A stretch of DNA of 5,483 bases from Candidatus Methanoperedens sp. (GTDB taxonomy: Archaea > Halobacteriota > Methanosarcinia > Methanosarcinales > Methanoperedenaceae). Every line of letters begins with the position of its first letter. Position 1 is the first letter of the stretch. Both the position numbers and the translations under genes were made by a program. The DNA lies in the NCBI GenBank assembly GCA_027460605.1, contig JAPZAN010000196.1:1-5483 (forward strand). Direction: 5' to 3'. Below, one piece after another: positions 1 through 5,118 of this stretch. The notes below the pieces were generated by a model. The model saw nothing but the letters and a program-made list of their open reading frames with translations. It made no database searches and had not been told where the DNA came from.

Positions 1-1144
1 AAACCAGTTCCTTGACATAGAGCCCTCCTTCACAATTGACAACGAGGACTGCGGTATTTGTTTCAAATGATTCCAGATTAACCGAATGAACTTTACGCAT
101 CCGTTCAAGGTCGGCACGCCTGTGAAGCACTCTGGTGGGCGTTTTCTGTTTGATGATAGTCCCGCTTAATATGTCAATGCATGATTTAAGTTTTTCCTCT
201 GTTGTGCCATGTACAATTTTAAGACGGTACACTTTATCGGCTTTCATTGATTTTAGCTGTTCAACGATTTCGCTTTCAACGAACTTAAGACCCGATACCT
301 CGATTTTACCCTCTGCTTTGCTGTTTATCATTCTGCCAAGCACATCAAGGTCTATCTTCCGCACATGCGGTTTCTTCGCCTCGACCACGAACGGCCTGCC
401 GTCACCGAGCATCAACGCGTCTATGTCCTCGCGCCCGGCGCCGTGAAAAGCAGTATCCTCGCTCCGAGCGGCAGCCATAAGATGTGGTTTGATAAGTTCA
501 TCCACCGACTCCTGGTACATTTTTCCAGTATTGTCGCATCTCTCGCAGCCCTTTCCGCCGCACTCCCTGCACGGCCACCTTGTCTGGGGAATCCCGCGAA
601 CGAGTTTCCTGTACCTGCCATATATGTACAAAGAATTTATTTCAACATCTACTGAATCATTCTCAAGGTCAAGAAGCGCCACGATTTGCGGTTTTTTAAG
701 GTTTGCCTTTTTACCCGTAATTTTTTCCACACGTTTTCCCACTTCCCGATTCAATTCTGTTTTAAGGGGCTCGGCAAACGTTGTCCCGCTTTCAGCCCAG
801 ATGATTTCTTCATTCTCCGCTAACAAGCCTGTAACTTTCGTTCCTACAAGGAAATTGTCATATTCATAATCTGAAAGTGCCCGGACGGCTTTCTCGGCCC
901 ACGAATCAACTTGTGTGAACAGGTTATTGCATACCCAGCATTTGTTTTGGGCGCTCTTTGCAAGCTCTTCCTGCAATGTATCATCCTTTTCCGCGCCTGC
1001 CTGCATTGCAAGCGTGATTCTTAATGCTTTTCCCCGCTGGTCGTTGCTTAATCCCGTCGAGAGTTTTGCGAATTGCCTCCCGAGGCAGTGATCGCATATT
1101 GGGCCTTCGTGCAGGATTTTGCGGGCTGTGTCAAGGATTGTCAT
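1..1144 (-). CDS. pus10: tRNA pseudouridine(54/55) synthase Pus10, 3' end cut by window
   Basis: Archaeal Pus10 isomerises uridine to pseudouridine at positions 54 and 55 of the tRNA T-arm. The ATG at 1144 begins MTILDTARKI, and 381 codons are readable with no stop before the window edge; archaeal family members are usually a little over 400 residues, so only a short C-terminal piece should be missing. In order: a zinc-type N-terminal region with CDHC (residues 17-20) and CWVC (69-72); a THUMP-like stretch (about 75-180); a second cysteine cluster CRECGGKGCERC (192-203); then the catalytic domain with the GRED signature at 237-240, where D240 should be the catalytic aspartate, followed by GDGRPFVVEAKKP. 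The gene starts 23 bases after the trmY stop, so the two are probably co-transcribed; a weak purine-rich GAGAGCGG precedes the start. One oddity is DALMLG after GRED, where I recall an arginine (DVRxLG) in the family. The family call is firm. Confidence 0.96.
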   Translation of the reverse strand, partial: MTILDTARKILHEGPICDHCLGRQFAKLSTGLSNDQRGKALRITLAMQAGAEKDDTLQEELAKSAQNKCWVCNNLFTQVDSWAEKAVRALSDYEYDNFLVGTKVTGLLAENEEIIWAESGTTFAEPLKTELNREVGKRVEKITGKKANLKKPQIVALLDLENDSVDVEINSLYIYGRYRKLVRGIPQTRWPCRECGGKGCERCDNTGKMYQESVDELIKPHLMAAARSEDTAFHGAGREDIDALMLGDGRPFVVEAKKPHVRKIDLDVLGRMINSKAEGKIEVSGLKFVESEIVEQLKSMKADKVYRLKIVHGTTEEKLKSCIDILSGTIIKQKTPTRVLHRRADLERMRKVHSVNLESFETNTAVLVVNCEGGLYVKELV

Positions 1145-1167
1145 CCGCTCTCAATATGCGCTGTGTT

Positions 1168-1764
1168 CTAAATATGTTTCTCTGCCCTGTCCATCTCATT
1201 ATGCAATATTATGATGCAGTGGTCGGCATGCAGGGATAGCGGACCTGCGCTCACGATTTCATGTTCGTACCCTTCGATTATTTTCTCTTCATCGCCCGTC
1301 AATCCCATATGGTCGCCAAGCACGAATAAAAAGCCATCTGGCGATTCCCCCAGTTCTTTCCCGCGTATATCTTCCCCGTCTTCTCGAAGGTATATTATTT
1401 TTTTATTCAATTCGCGTAGGAGGTCGCCAAAATCACCTTTCCTGATGCTCACCCCGGGCATGGATTCTGTCCAGAAGTCCTGTGCGTTCTTCTCAAGCGC
1501 TTTTTTTATAAGCGAGGCTGCGCTACGCTCATCCGGGCTCAAGTACCTGACTGCGGCGCCGTCAAAACGGACGAGTTTCGGCGGGGCAGGCTCTCCTTTC
1601 AGGACAAGATGCACGCGAACGTCCCTTCTTAAGTCATGGGAAAGAAATAGCGCGGCATTAACACACCTGCACAGGATGTCCATGCGTCCTGCTGCGCCCG
1701 GAAGGTCGTTCAGGGAAAAAGGAGCTGTTACTGCTTTATGACCGATGACTATGAAGTCTTTCAT
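1168..1764 (-). CDS. trmY: tRNA (pseudouridine(54)-N(1))-methyltransferase TrmY
   Basis: TrmY (COG1901/DUF358) is a SPOUT-fold, S-adenosylmethionine-dependent enzyme that methylates N1 of pseudouridine 54 in archaeal tRNA, giving m1-pseudouridine. The 198-residue product matches the family's usual length of roughly 190-200. Recognisable blocks are GRMDILCRCVNAALFLSHDL (residues 26-45), the knot and SAM-binding region FLFVLGDHMGL (145-155), and the C-terminal block GPLSLHADHCIIILHNEMDR (174-193), which contains C183. The ATG at 1764 gives the canonical MKDFIVIGHKA start. No Shine-Dalgarno is visible before it, and a TATA-like element lies about 26 bases upstream, so a leaderless message is likely. 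Its product works on the nucleoside made by Pus10, the next gene, which makes this a functional two-gene operon. Confidence 0.97.
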   Translation of the reverse strand: MKDFIVIGHKAVTAPFSLNDLPGAAGRMDILCRCVNAALFLSHDLRRDVRVHLVLKGEPAPPKLVRFDGAAVRYLSPDERSAASLIKKALEKNAQDFWTESMPGVSIRKGDFGDLLRELNKKIIYLREDGEDIRGKELGESPDGFLFVLGDHMGLTGDEEKIIEGYEHEIVSAGPLSLHADHCIIILHNEMDRAEKHI

Positions 1765-1786
1765 GTGAGCAAAAAAGTCGTGAAGA

Positions 1787-1796
1787 ATATTAAAGG
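1787..1796 (-). promoter_or_regulatory. TATA-like core promoter of trmY-pus10
   Basis: On the minus strand the sequence reads CCTTTAATAT, and its TTTAATAT core is centred about 26 bases before the trmY ATG at 1764. That is the usual archaeal distance from TATA box to transcription start, so the transcript probably begins at or next to the start codon. The 20 bases before the ATG contain no Shine-Dalgarno. This is inferred from spacing and composition only. Confidence 0.55.
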
Positions 1797-1844
1797 TAGC
1801 CTGCTCTAAGGACTATTGACTGGAAATCTAATATGAAATGCCAG

Positions 1845-1988
1845 TTATTTCCACTCGTACATTTCGACGTGCGGGGTCTCGCAACCTAAGCAGCTTCCAC
1901 ATACCACATTTATATTGAACTGAGGCGCTCCGCAGTCTTCGCATGGCGTGCATTCCACACAGCCTTTCTTACACTGCCGTATGTCCAT
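1845..1988 (-). CDS. 47-residue cysteine-rich mini-protein, probable metal or Fe-S binder
   Basis: I do not recognise this gene. A minus-strand frame from ATG at 1988 to TAA at 1845-1847 encodes 47 residues with eight cysteines in two clusters: C6-x3-C10-x2-C13-x2-C16-x2-C19 and C30-x2-C33-x2-C36. It begins MDIRQCKKGC and ends VEMYEWK. The regular CxxC spacing argues for a real gene rather than a chance frame and suggests a zinc knuckle or an iron-sulfur protein; the spacing is not a textbook ferredoxin CxxCxxCxxxCP. There is no signal peptide or hydrophobic helix, so it should be cytosolic. It fills the gap between the DUF998 gene and trmY on the same strand. It lacks a Shine-Dalgarno but has an AT-rich TATA-like element about 26 bases upstream. 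Function is unknown. Confidence 0.72.
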   Translation of the reverse strand: MDIRQCKKGCVECTPCEDCGAPQFNINVVCGSCLGCETPHVEMYEWK

Positions 1989-2009
1989 GCTGATGTATTA
2001 TTTGATTAT

Positions 2010-2021
2010 ACTAAAAATAAG
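2010..2021 (-). promoter_or_regulatory. TATA-like element upstream of the cysteine-rich gene
   Basis: The minus strand reads CTTATTTTTAGT, with ATTTTTAG centred about 26 bases upstream of the ATG at 1988. The spacing matches that of the other promoters in the window and suggests a leaderless transcript. The T-run directly follows the end of the DUF998 gene, so it could also serve as that gene's oligo-T terminator. Both roles are inferred. Confidence 0.4.
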
Positions 2022-2031
2022 TTGCGGTCGT

Positions 2032-2616
2032 TCAGGCTTGTTTGGGCGACATCAAATAACCTCCAAAGCCTATTACCCAGAGCAGGACAGGATATGCGAT
2101 CATCCTCTCCATCCCTCCTGCGCCCAGCCCCAAATAAAATTGAAGCCCAAACAAAACAAGAGCTGCAAGGCTTGCAATCCCCAGAACCACTGAGAAATAA
2201 GTAAATGGCGGTTTAACCAATTTGCTGGCAGCAATTGCTGACAAAGCCGCAAAGAGAAAAGCGATGAGCGATACGATCAAATGAAGAATGCCTGTTGTTT
2301 CAGGGAACAATCCAACACCCAGCGCCCCCAGTCCCGAAAGGCCGATCAATATGGATATCAGATAATTTTGGAATTCGTGCCATATGCAATATGTACTCAG
2401 GAGGATAAGTATGCCAAGGATAATGACGGATGTGTTAAATATGAAAGCAGAGGGCTGATAGATTATACAGGTATCGCGACATGTAGCCCCCAGGTCGCTT
2501 ATGTAATTTTCGGAAACGCTGTACCCGGGATAGAAAATTTCTGCAAGAATCATTCCTATTACGAATTGCACTCCGCCAACGAACATGAATGCACCAGCCA
2601 AGCCCCTGTTGTTCAT
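2032..2616 (-). CDS. DUF998-family six-helix integral membrane protein
   Basis: The 194-residue product resembles DUF998, a family of multi-pass membrane proteins with no established biochemical role. About six hydrophobic segments are visible, near residues 4-25, 57-76, 84-103, 108-131, 138-161 and 172-189. Family-like features are FYPGYSVSENYISDLG (28-43), between the first two helices, and FPETTGILH (104-112), near the fourth. Two cysteines, C46 and C50, sit in the first loop. The reading frame can be extended to a TTG at 2676 or an ATG at 2667. I chose ATG 2616 because a clear TATA box lies 26 bases before it, inside the would-be extension, and because hydrophobic sequence starts soon after this methionine. 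The gene is divergent from the bro-N/mre11 side. A transport, signalling or lipid-related role cannot be decided from sequence. Confidence 0.83.
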   Translation of the reverse strand: MNNRGLAGAFMFVGGVQFVIGMILAEIFYPGYSVSENYISDLGATCRDTCIIYQPSAFIFNTSVIILGILILLSTYCIWHEFQNYLISILIGLSGLGALGVGLFPETTGILHLIVSLIAFLFAALSAIAASKLVKPPFTYFSVVLGIASLAALVLFGLQFYLGLGAGGMERMIAYPVLLWVIGFGGYLMSPKQA

Positions 2617-2637
2617 GAAATAAAGATGGTTGTTTGT

Positions 2638-2647
2638 GATATAAAGG
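2638..2647 (-). promoter_or_regulatory. TATA box of the DUF998 gene
   Basis: The minus strand reads CCTTTATATC, a near-consensus archaeal TATA box. It is preceded by the purine-rich GGCAAAAG, which may serve as the TFB recognition element. Its centre is about 26 bases upstream of ATG 2616, which places the transcription start at or beside that codon. It excludes the longer TTG/ATG starts, since these would lie upstream of the promoter. Confidence 0.65.
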
Positions 2648-2676
2648 CTTTTGCCAGCAGAGACCATGACCTTCAA

Positions 2677-2810
2677 AAATCAGCGCAACCACGCGCCTTC
2701 CCGTCGCGCGCAAGTGAAGGGGGGCTGGGTTCATTTTACGGAGAGATTTTAAGAAATACCTTTAAATTTCTTGGCATCCAGTAGGTCGAAGTCGCTGTTT
2801 GATGGCTCTT
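2677..2810. other. Divergent intergenic spacer with one short palindrome
   Basis: No convincing gene lies here. The left part (2689-2725) is G+C-rich, with CGCG tracts and a run of six Gs. The middle turns AT-rich around 2744-2772. Frames that cross this spacer are antisense shadows of the DUF998 gene or very short. The only structure seen is the inverted repeat at 2751-2772. The spacer separates the DUF998 promoter from the left copy of the mre11-type promoter repeat. Confidence 0.6.
2751..2772. promoter_or_regulatory. Inverted repeat around a TATA-like core, possible operator
   Basis: AAGAAAT (2751-2757) and ATTTCTT (2766-2772) form a perfect 7-bp inverted repeat around an eight-base centre, ACCTTTAA. 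The centre plus the start of the right arm forms a TATA-like CTTTAAAT on the plus strand. It lies between the divergent DUF998 and bro-N promoters. It could bind a dimeric regulator or be a further promoter, but AT-rich palindromes of this size also arise by chance. Confidence 0.3.
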
Positions 2811-2875
2811 ATCACTTTCACCCCGCTCTCCTAACCCTTTTTAACCATAACGTCCTCTTTACTATCCATGAACTT
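2811..2875 (+). repeat. Left copy of 65-bp direct repeat (fossil mre11 promoter and start)
   Basis: This segment aligns without gaps to 3766-3830, with 55 of 65 bases identical by eye. The first 18 bases, starting ATCACTTTC, differ at one position only. The copy includes the TATA-like box and ends in CCATGAACTT, the same start context as mre11. The similarity stops abruptly after those first coding bases of mre11 (ATGAACTT) and does not continue upstream of 2811. A shared start codon and spacer are better explained by duplication than by two independent promoters with similar boxes. Confidence 0.88.
2836..2846 (+). promoter_or_regulatory. mre11-type TATA box driving the bro-N/dinD-like gene
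   Basis: CCTTTTTAACC, with TTTTTAA at 2838-2844, lies inside the left repeat. Its centre is 27 bases before the ATG at 2868, the same geometry as the mre11 promoter in the right repeat. The predicted transcript starts at about 2868. It therefore carries a 25-base leader, occupied by a micro-ORF, before the bro-N start at 2893. Confidence 0.55.
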
Positions 2876-2891
2876 TAACAAAGGGAAATAA
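2868..2891 (+). CDS. Seven-codon micro-ORF at the predicted 5' end of the bro-N mRNA
   Basis: ATG AAC TTT AAC AAA GGG AAA TAA encodes MNFNKGK. The first three codons specify the same MNF as Mre11, because the left repeat copy carries the mre11 start. The stop ends one base before the bro-N ATG at 2893. If transcription begins at 2868, as the TATA spacing predicts, a leaderless-initiating ribosome would read this peptide first. It would reach bro-N by termination-reinitiation or through the weak AAGGGA purine tract. It may be a mere relic, and translation is unproven. Confidence 0.35.
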   Translation: MNFNKGK

Positions 2892-2892
2892 C

Positions 2893-3738
2893 ATGGAATC
2901 AAAAGACGCACTGATAGTTTTCGAGGGAACTAAAATAAGACGAACATGGCATGATAGCCAGTGGTATTTCTCTGTGGTTGATGTCGTTGGAGTTTTGACT
3001 GACAGTTCCATACCCAGAAGATACTGGTCTGATTTAAAAACGAGGCTTGATGAAGAAGGATTTGAGCTGTACGATAAAATCGTACAACTGAAATTGCCAT
3101 CATCCGACGGAAAAAAATACGAAACCGATTGCGCAAACACCGAATCCATGTTCAGGATAATCCAGTCCATTCCTTCAAAAAGAGCTGAACCCTTCAAAAG
3201 ATGGCTGGCAAAAGTTGGATACGAAAGGATACAGGAAATAGAAAATCCCGAACTGGCGCAGGATAGGGCAAAAGAGTATTACGAACTCAAAGGCTATCCA
3301 GAAGACTGGATAGAAAAAAGGCTGCGGGGGATTGCTATCAGGCAGGAACTTACGGATGAGTGGAAAGAAAGAGGAGTTGACGAAAAAAGAGATTATGCCA
3401 TCCTTACAAATGAGATTTCTAAAGCGACTTTCGGGAAGTCAATCAATGAACATAGAAAAATAAAAAGCTTAGACCCGATGAATAAAAACCAGAACCTGAG
3501 AGACCACATGAACGACCTGGAATTGATTTTCACCATGCTTGGGGAAAAATCTACTACAGAAATCACTAAATCTAGGGACTCAAAAGGATTCAATGAGTGT
3601 TTCGACTCTTCAAAGGAGGGAGGGAAAATTGCAGGAAATGCGAGGAAGGAACTTGAGAAGAAAACAGGAAGAAAAGTGGTAAGCTCAGAGAATTTTCTCA
3701 GTATCACAGGGAAAAAAGAAACCAAGAAGTTGAAATAA
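2893..3738 (+). CDS. Bro-N domain protein with DinD-like C-terminus
   Basis: This 281-residue protein belongs to the group usually annotated as phage antirepressor / Bro family or DNA-damage-inducible protein D. The N-terminal Bro-N-like domain (about residues 5-110) contains IRRTWHDSQWYFSVVDVV (15-32), PRRYWSDLKTRL (41-52) and the IQSIPSKRAEPFKRWLAKVG block (90-109). The C-terminal half, with YAILTNEI (168-175), NLRDHMNDLEL (201-211) and GGKIAGNARKELEKKTG (243-259), parallels E. coli DinD, which is known to affect RecA filaments. Whether this homologue acts on RadA or is a regulator is unknown. The start follows the micro-ORF by one base, and the gene ends in tandem stops TAATGA. Sampled 60-base rows are 35-40% G+C against 47-62% in mre11, suggesting acquisition. 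It sits between two copies of the mre11 promoter. Confidence 0.88.
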   Translation: MESKDALIVFEGTKIRRTWHDSQWYFSVVDVVGVLTDSSIPRRYWSDLKTRLDEEGFELYDKIVQLKLPSSDGKKYETDCANTESMFRIIQSIPSKRAEPFKRWLAKVGYERIQEIENPELAQDRAKEYYELKGYPEDWIEKRLRGIAIRQELTDEWKERGVDEKRDYAILTNEISKATFGKSINEHRKIKSLDPMNKNQNLRDHMNDLELIFTMLGEKSTTEITKSRDSKGFNECFDSSKEGGKIAGNARKELEKKTGRKVVSSENFLSITGKKETKKLK

Positions 3739-3765
3739 TGACTATTAGAGAAGTCTAACAAAACC

Positions 3766-3830
3766 ATCACTTTCGCCCCGCTCCCATAACCATTTTTAAC
3801 CCTGACGCCCTTTTAACTACCCATGAACTT
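3766..3830 (+). repeat. Right copy of 65-bp direct repeat (functional mre11 promoter and start)
   Basis: This is the partner of 2811-2875. It starts 28 bases after the bro-N stop codon and runs into the first eight coding bases of mre11. Differences from the left copy are all substitutions and are scattered, including in the stretch between TATA box and start codon. That pattern suggests an old duplication that has drifted. The copy attached to the intact mre11 gene is presumably the parent. Confidence 0.88.
3791..3801 (+). promoter_or_regulatory. TATA box of the mre11-rad50 operon
   Basis: CATTTTTAACC, with TTTTTAA at 3793-3799, is centred 27 bases before the mre11 ATG at 3823. No Shine-Dalgarno lies between them (the bases just before the ATG are AACTACCC), which fits a leaderless operon transcript. 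The conserved block starting at 3766, about 30 bases upstream of the TATA box, could be a shared activator or repressor site. Confidence 0.6.
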
Positions 3831-5118
3831 CCTGCACGCGAGCGACTTCCACCTCGGCTATGCCCAGTACGGACTCATCGAGCGCTTCCGCGATTACGCC
3901 CGCGCCTTCCAATCTGTCATAACCTACGCCATCGACCACAAGGTCGAGTTCATTCTCATCTCAGGCGACCTTTTCCACAAGCGGAACATAAACGCGCCCA
4001 CGTACGAGCAGGCGTATAAGGTGCTCTCTGAACTCAAAGCGAAAAGCCCATCCACACAGGTATATGCCATCGAGGGGAACCACGACCTTGCCTTCCACCA
4101 GGACGGCAAAAGCTGGCTTGAGATACTCAATTCACAGGGACTGCTCAGGCTCATAAGGCTAAAAGAAGCCAATGGTGTGAAACTCATGGGCGACTTCGTC
4201 GAGCTGGACAATTTCCGCATTTTCGGCGTGAAATACCTTGGCGCAAGCACAGCTTCCATAATCCCCCAGATTGCAGATGAGATAAAAAAAATAAATGCCG
4301 CAAACGGGGAAAAATATACTATCCTGATGATGCACTTTGGCATTGAAGGACAGGTAAAGCAGGAAGTTGCGGGGGAAATCCCATACAATTCTCTCCTCCC
4401 CCTGAAAGATGCTGTTAATTACCTTGCGCTCGGGCATTATCATACGCATTACGAATTGGACGGATGGATTTTCAACCCGGGCAGCGTTGAAATGATGTCC
4501 TTGAACGAATATGATATGGCAAAAGGGTTCTATCATGTCCGGGATAATGGTGCAAAACTCATTTCTCCCATTACCCGCCCTGTCAGGCGCATCAGGCTTG
4601 ACATGAGCGATATTGCCACTCCCGAAGACCTTTATTCAAAAATCAATGCTAAAATCGAAAGAGAGCCGACAGTCCAATCAGATAAGGCACCGCTTATCGA
4701 ACTCATGCTCTATGGCGAGATGAACTTCCCGAAATCCGATGTGAACCTTGAGCGCATCAGGGATATGCTTATCGAACAGTTTAAACCCCTGTGGTCTGAG
4801 GTCAAGCTCCAGCGGACAAATTCGCCATACGCCGTCAAAGAGGGCGACGTGCGGGGGCTTACGCGCGAGCAGATAGAGCTTCGTGTATTCTCAGACCGGA
4901 TAAAACTTGACGGGAGGTACAGGGACAATGCGGATGATGTCGTAAAGATAATGGTCGAAGTGAAAAAGATGGCTACTGCGAATATCGAAGCGAACTCAGT
5001 TCTTAAAGAATTGAGATGGAGCTTTGCGAAAATAAAAAGCGGTGCCTCAGAAAATAATACCATGACAGATAAGACGGAAAATCCCCAACAGACCTTACTT
5101 TCACGCATGGGGGAATAA
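3823..5118 (+). CDS. mre11: DNA double-strand break repair nuclease Mre11
   Basis: Mre11 is the Mn-dependent exo/endonuclease of the Mre11-Rad50 complex, which processes DNA double-strand-break ends before RadA-mediated recombination. The 431-residue length fits archaeal Mre11. All phosphoesterase motifs are present in order: DFH with D8 and H10; SGDLFH with D49; EGNHD with N86 and H87; MMHFG with H171; and GHYHTHY with H205 and H207, followed by FNPGSVE (217-223). The capping region follows (about 260-360), and the C-terminal segment (about 370-431, with VVKIMVEVKKM) probably contacts Rad50 near the base of its coiled coil. The ATG at 3823 gives MNFLHASDFHLG, the expected N-terminus, and sits 27 bases from the TATA box. 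The stop abuts the rad50 start. The nuclease looks intact. Confidence 0.98.
   Translation: MNFLHASDFHLGYAQYGLIERFRDYARAFQSVITYAIDHKVEFILISGDLFHKRNINAPTYEQAYKVLSELKAKSPSTQVYAIEGNHDLAFHQDGKSWLEILNSQGLLRLIRLKEANGVKLMGDFVELDNFRIFGVKYLGASTASIIPQIADEIKKINAANGEKYTILMMHFGIEGQVKQEVAGEIPYNSLLPLKDAVNYLALGHYHTHYELDGWIFNPGSVEMMSLNEYDMAKGFYHVRDNGAKLISPITRPVRRIRLDMSDIATPEDLYSKINAKIEREPTVQSDKAPLIELMLYGEMNFPKSDVNLERIRDMLIEQFKPLWSEVKLQRTNSPYAVKEGDVRGLTREQIELRVFSDRIKLDGRYRDNADDVVKIMVEVKKMATANIEANSVLKELRWSFAKIKSGASENNTMTDKTENPQQTLLSRMGE
5109..5114 (+). promoter_or_regulatory. Probable rad50 Shine-Dalgarno inside the mre11 end
   Basis: GGGGGA ends four bases before the rad50 ATG at 5119. The genes I place first in transcripts lack such a tract, so the two arrangements (leaderless first gene, Shine-Dalgarno for an internal gene) can be seen together in this operon. 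Confidence 0.5.

Noticed and set aside
1211..1741. Long plus-strand frame of 176 codons
   Set aside because: It is antisense to trmY, whose conserved SPOUT motifs are clear on the minus strand. The plus-strand product is serine/arginine-rich and has no family resemblance.
1820..1844. CTGG...CCAG hairpin after the cysteine-rich gene as a terminator
   Set aside because: Only four paired bases hold before mismatches, there is no following T-run on the minus strand, and archaeal termination does not need a hairpin.
2696..2720. CCTTC...GAAGG inverted repeat in the G+C-rich spacer
   Set aside because: A five-base stem with a 15-base loop is expected by chance in this composition.
2281..2784. Plus-strand frame of 167 codons in the divergent region
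   Set aside because: It is mostly antisense to the DUF998 gene, it crosses that gene's promoter and the palindrome, and its product resembles nothing I know.
2811..3830. Insertion sequence or integron cassette with transposase
   Set aside because: No transposase, integrase or terminal inverted repeat is seen. The flanking repeat is direct and contains a promoter and start codon rather than a typical element end or short target duplication.
4159..4536. Minus-strand frames inside mre11 and bro-N
   Set aside because: They are shadows of strongly supported plus-strand genes, with low-complexity, phenylalanine/serine-rich products.
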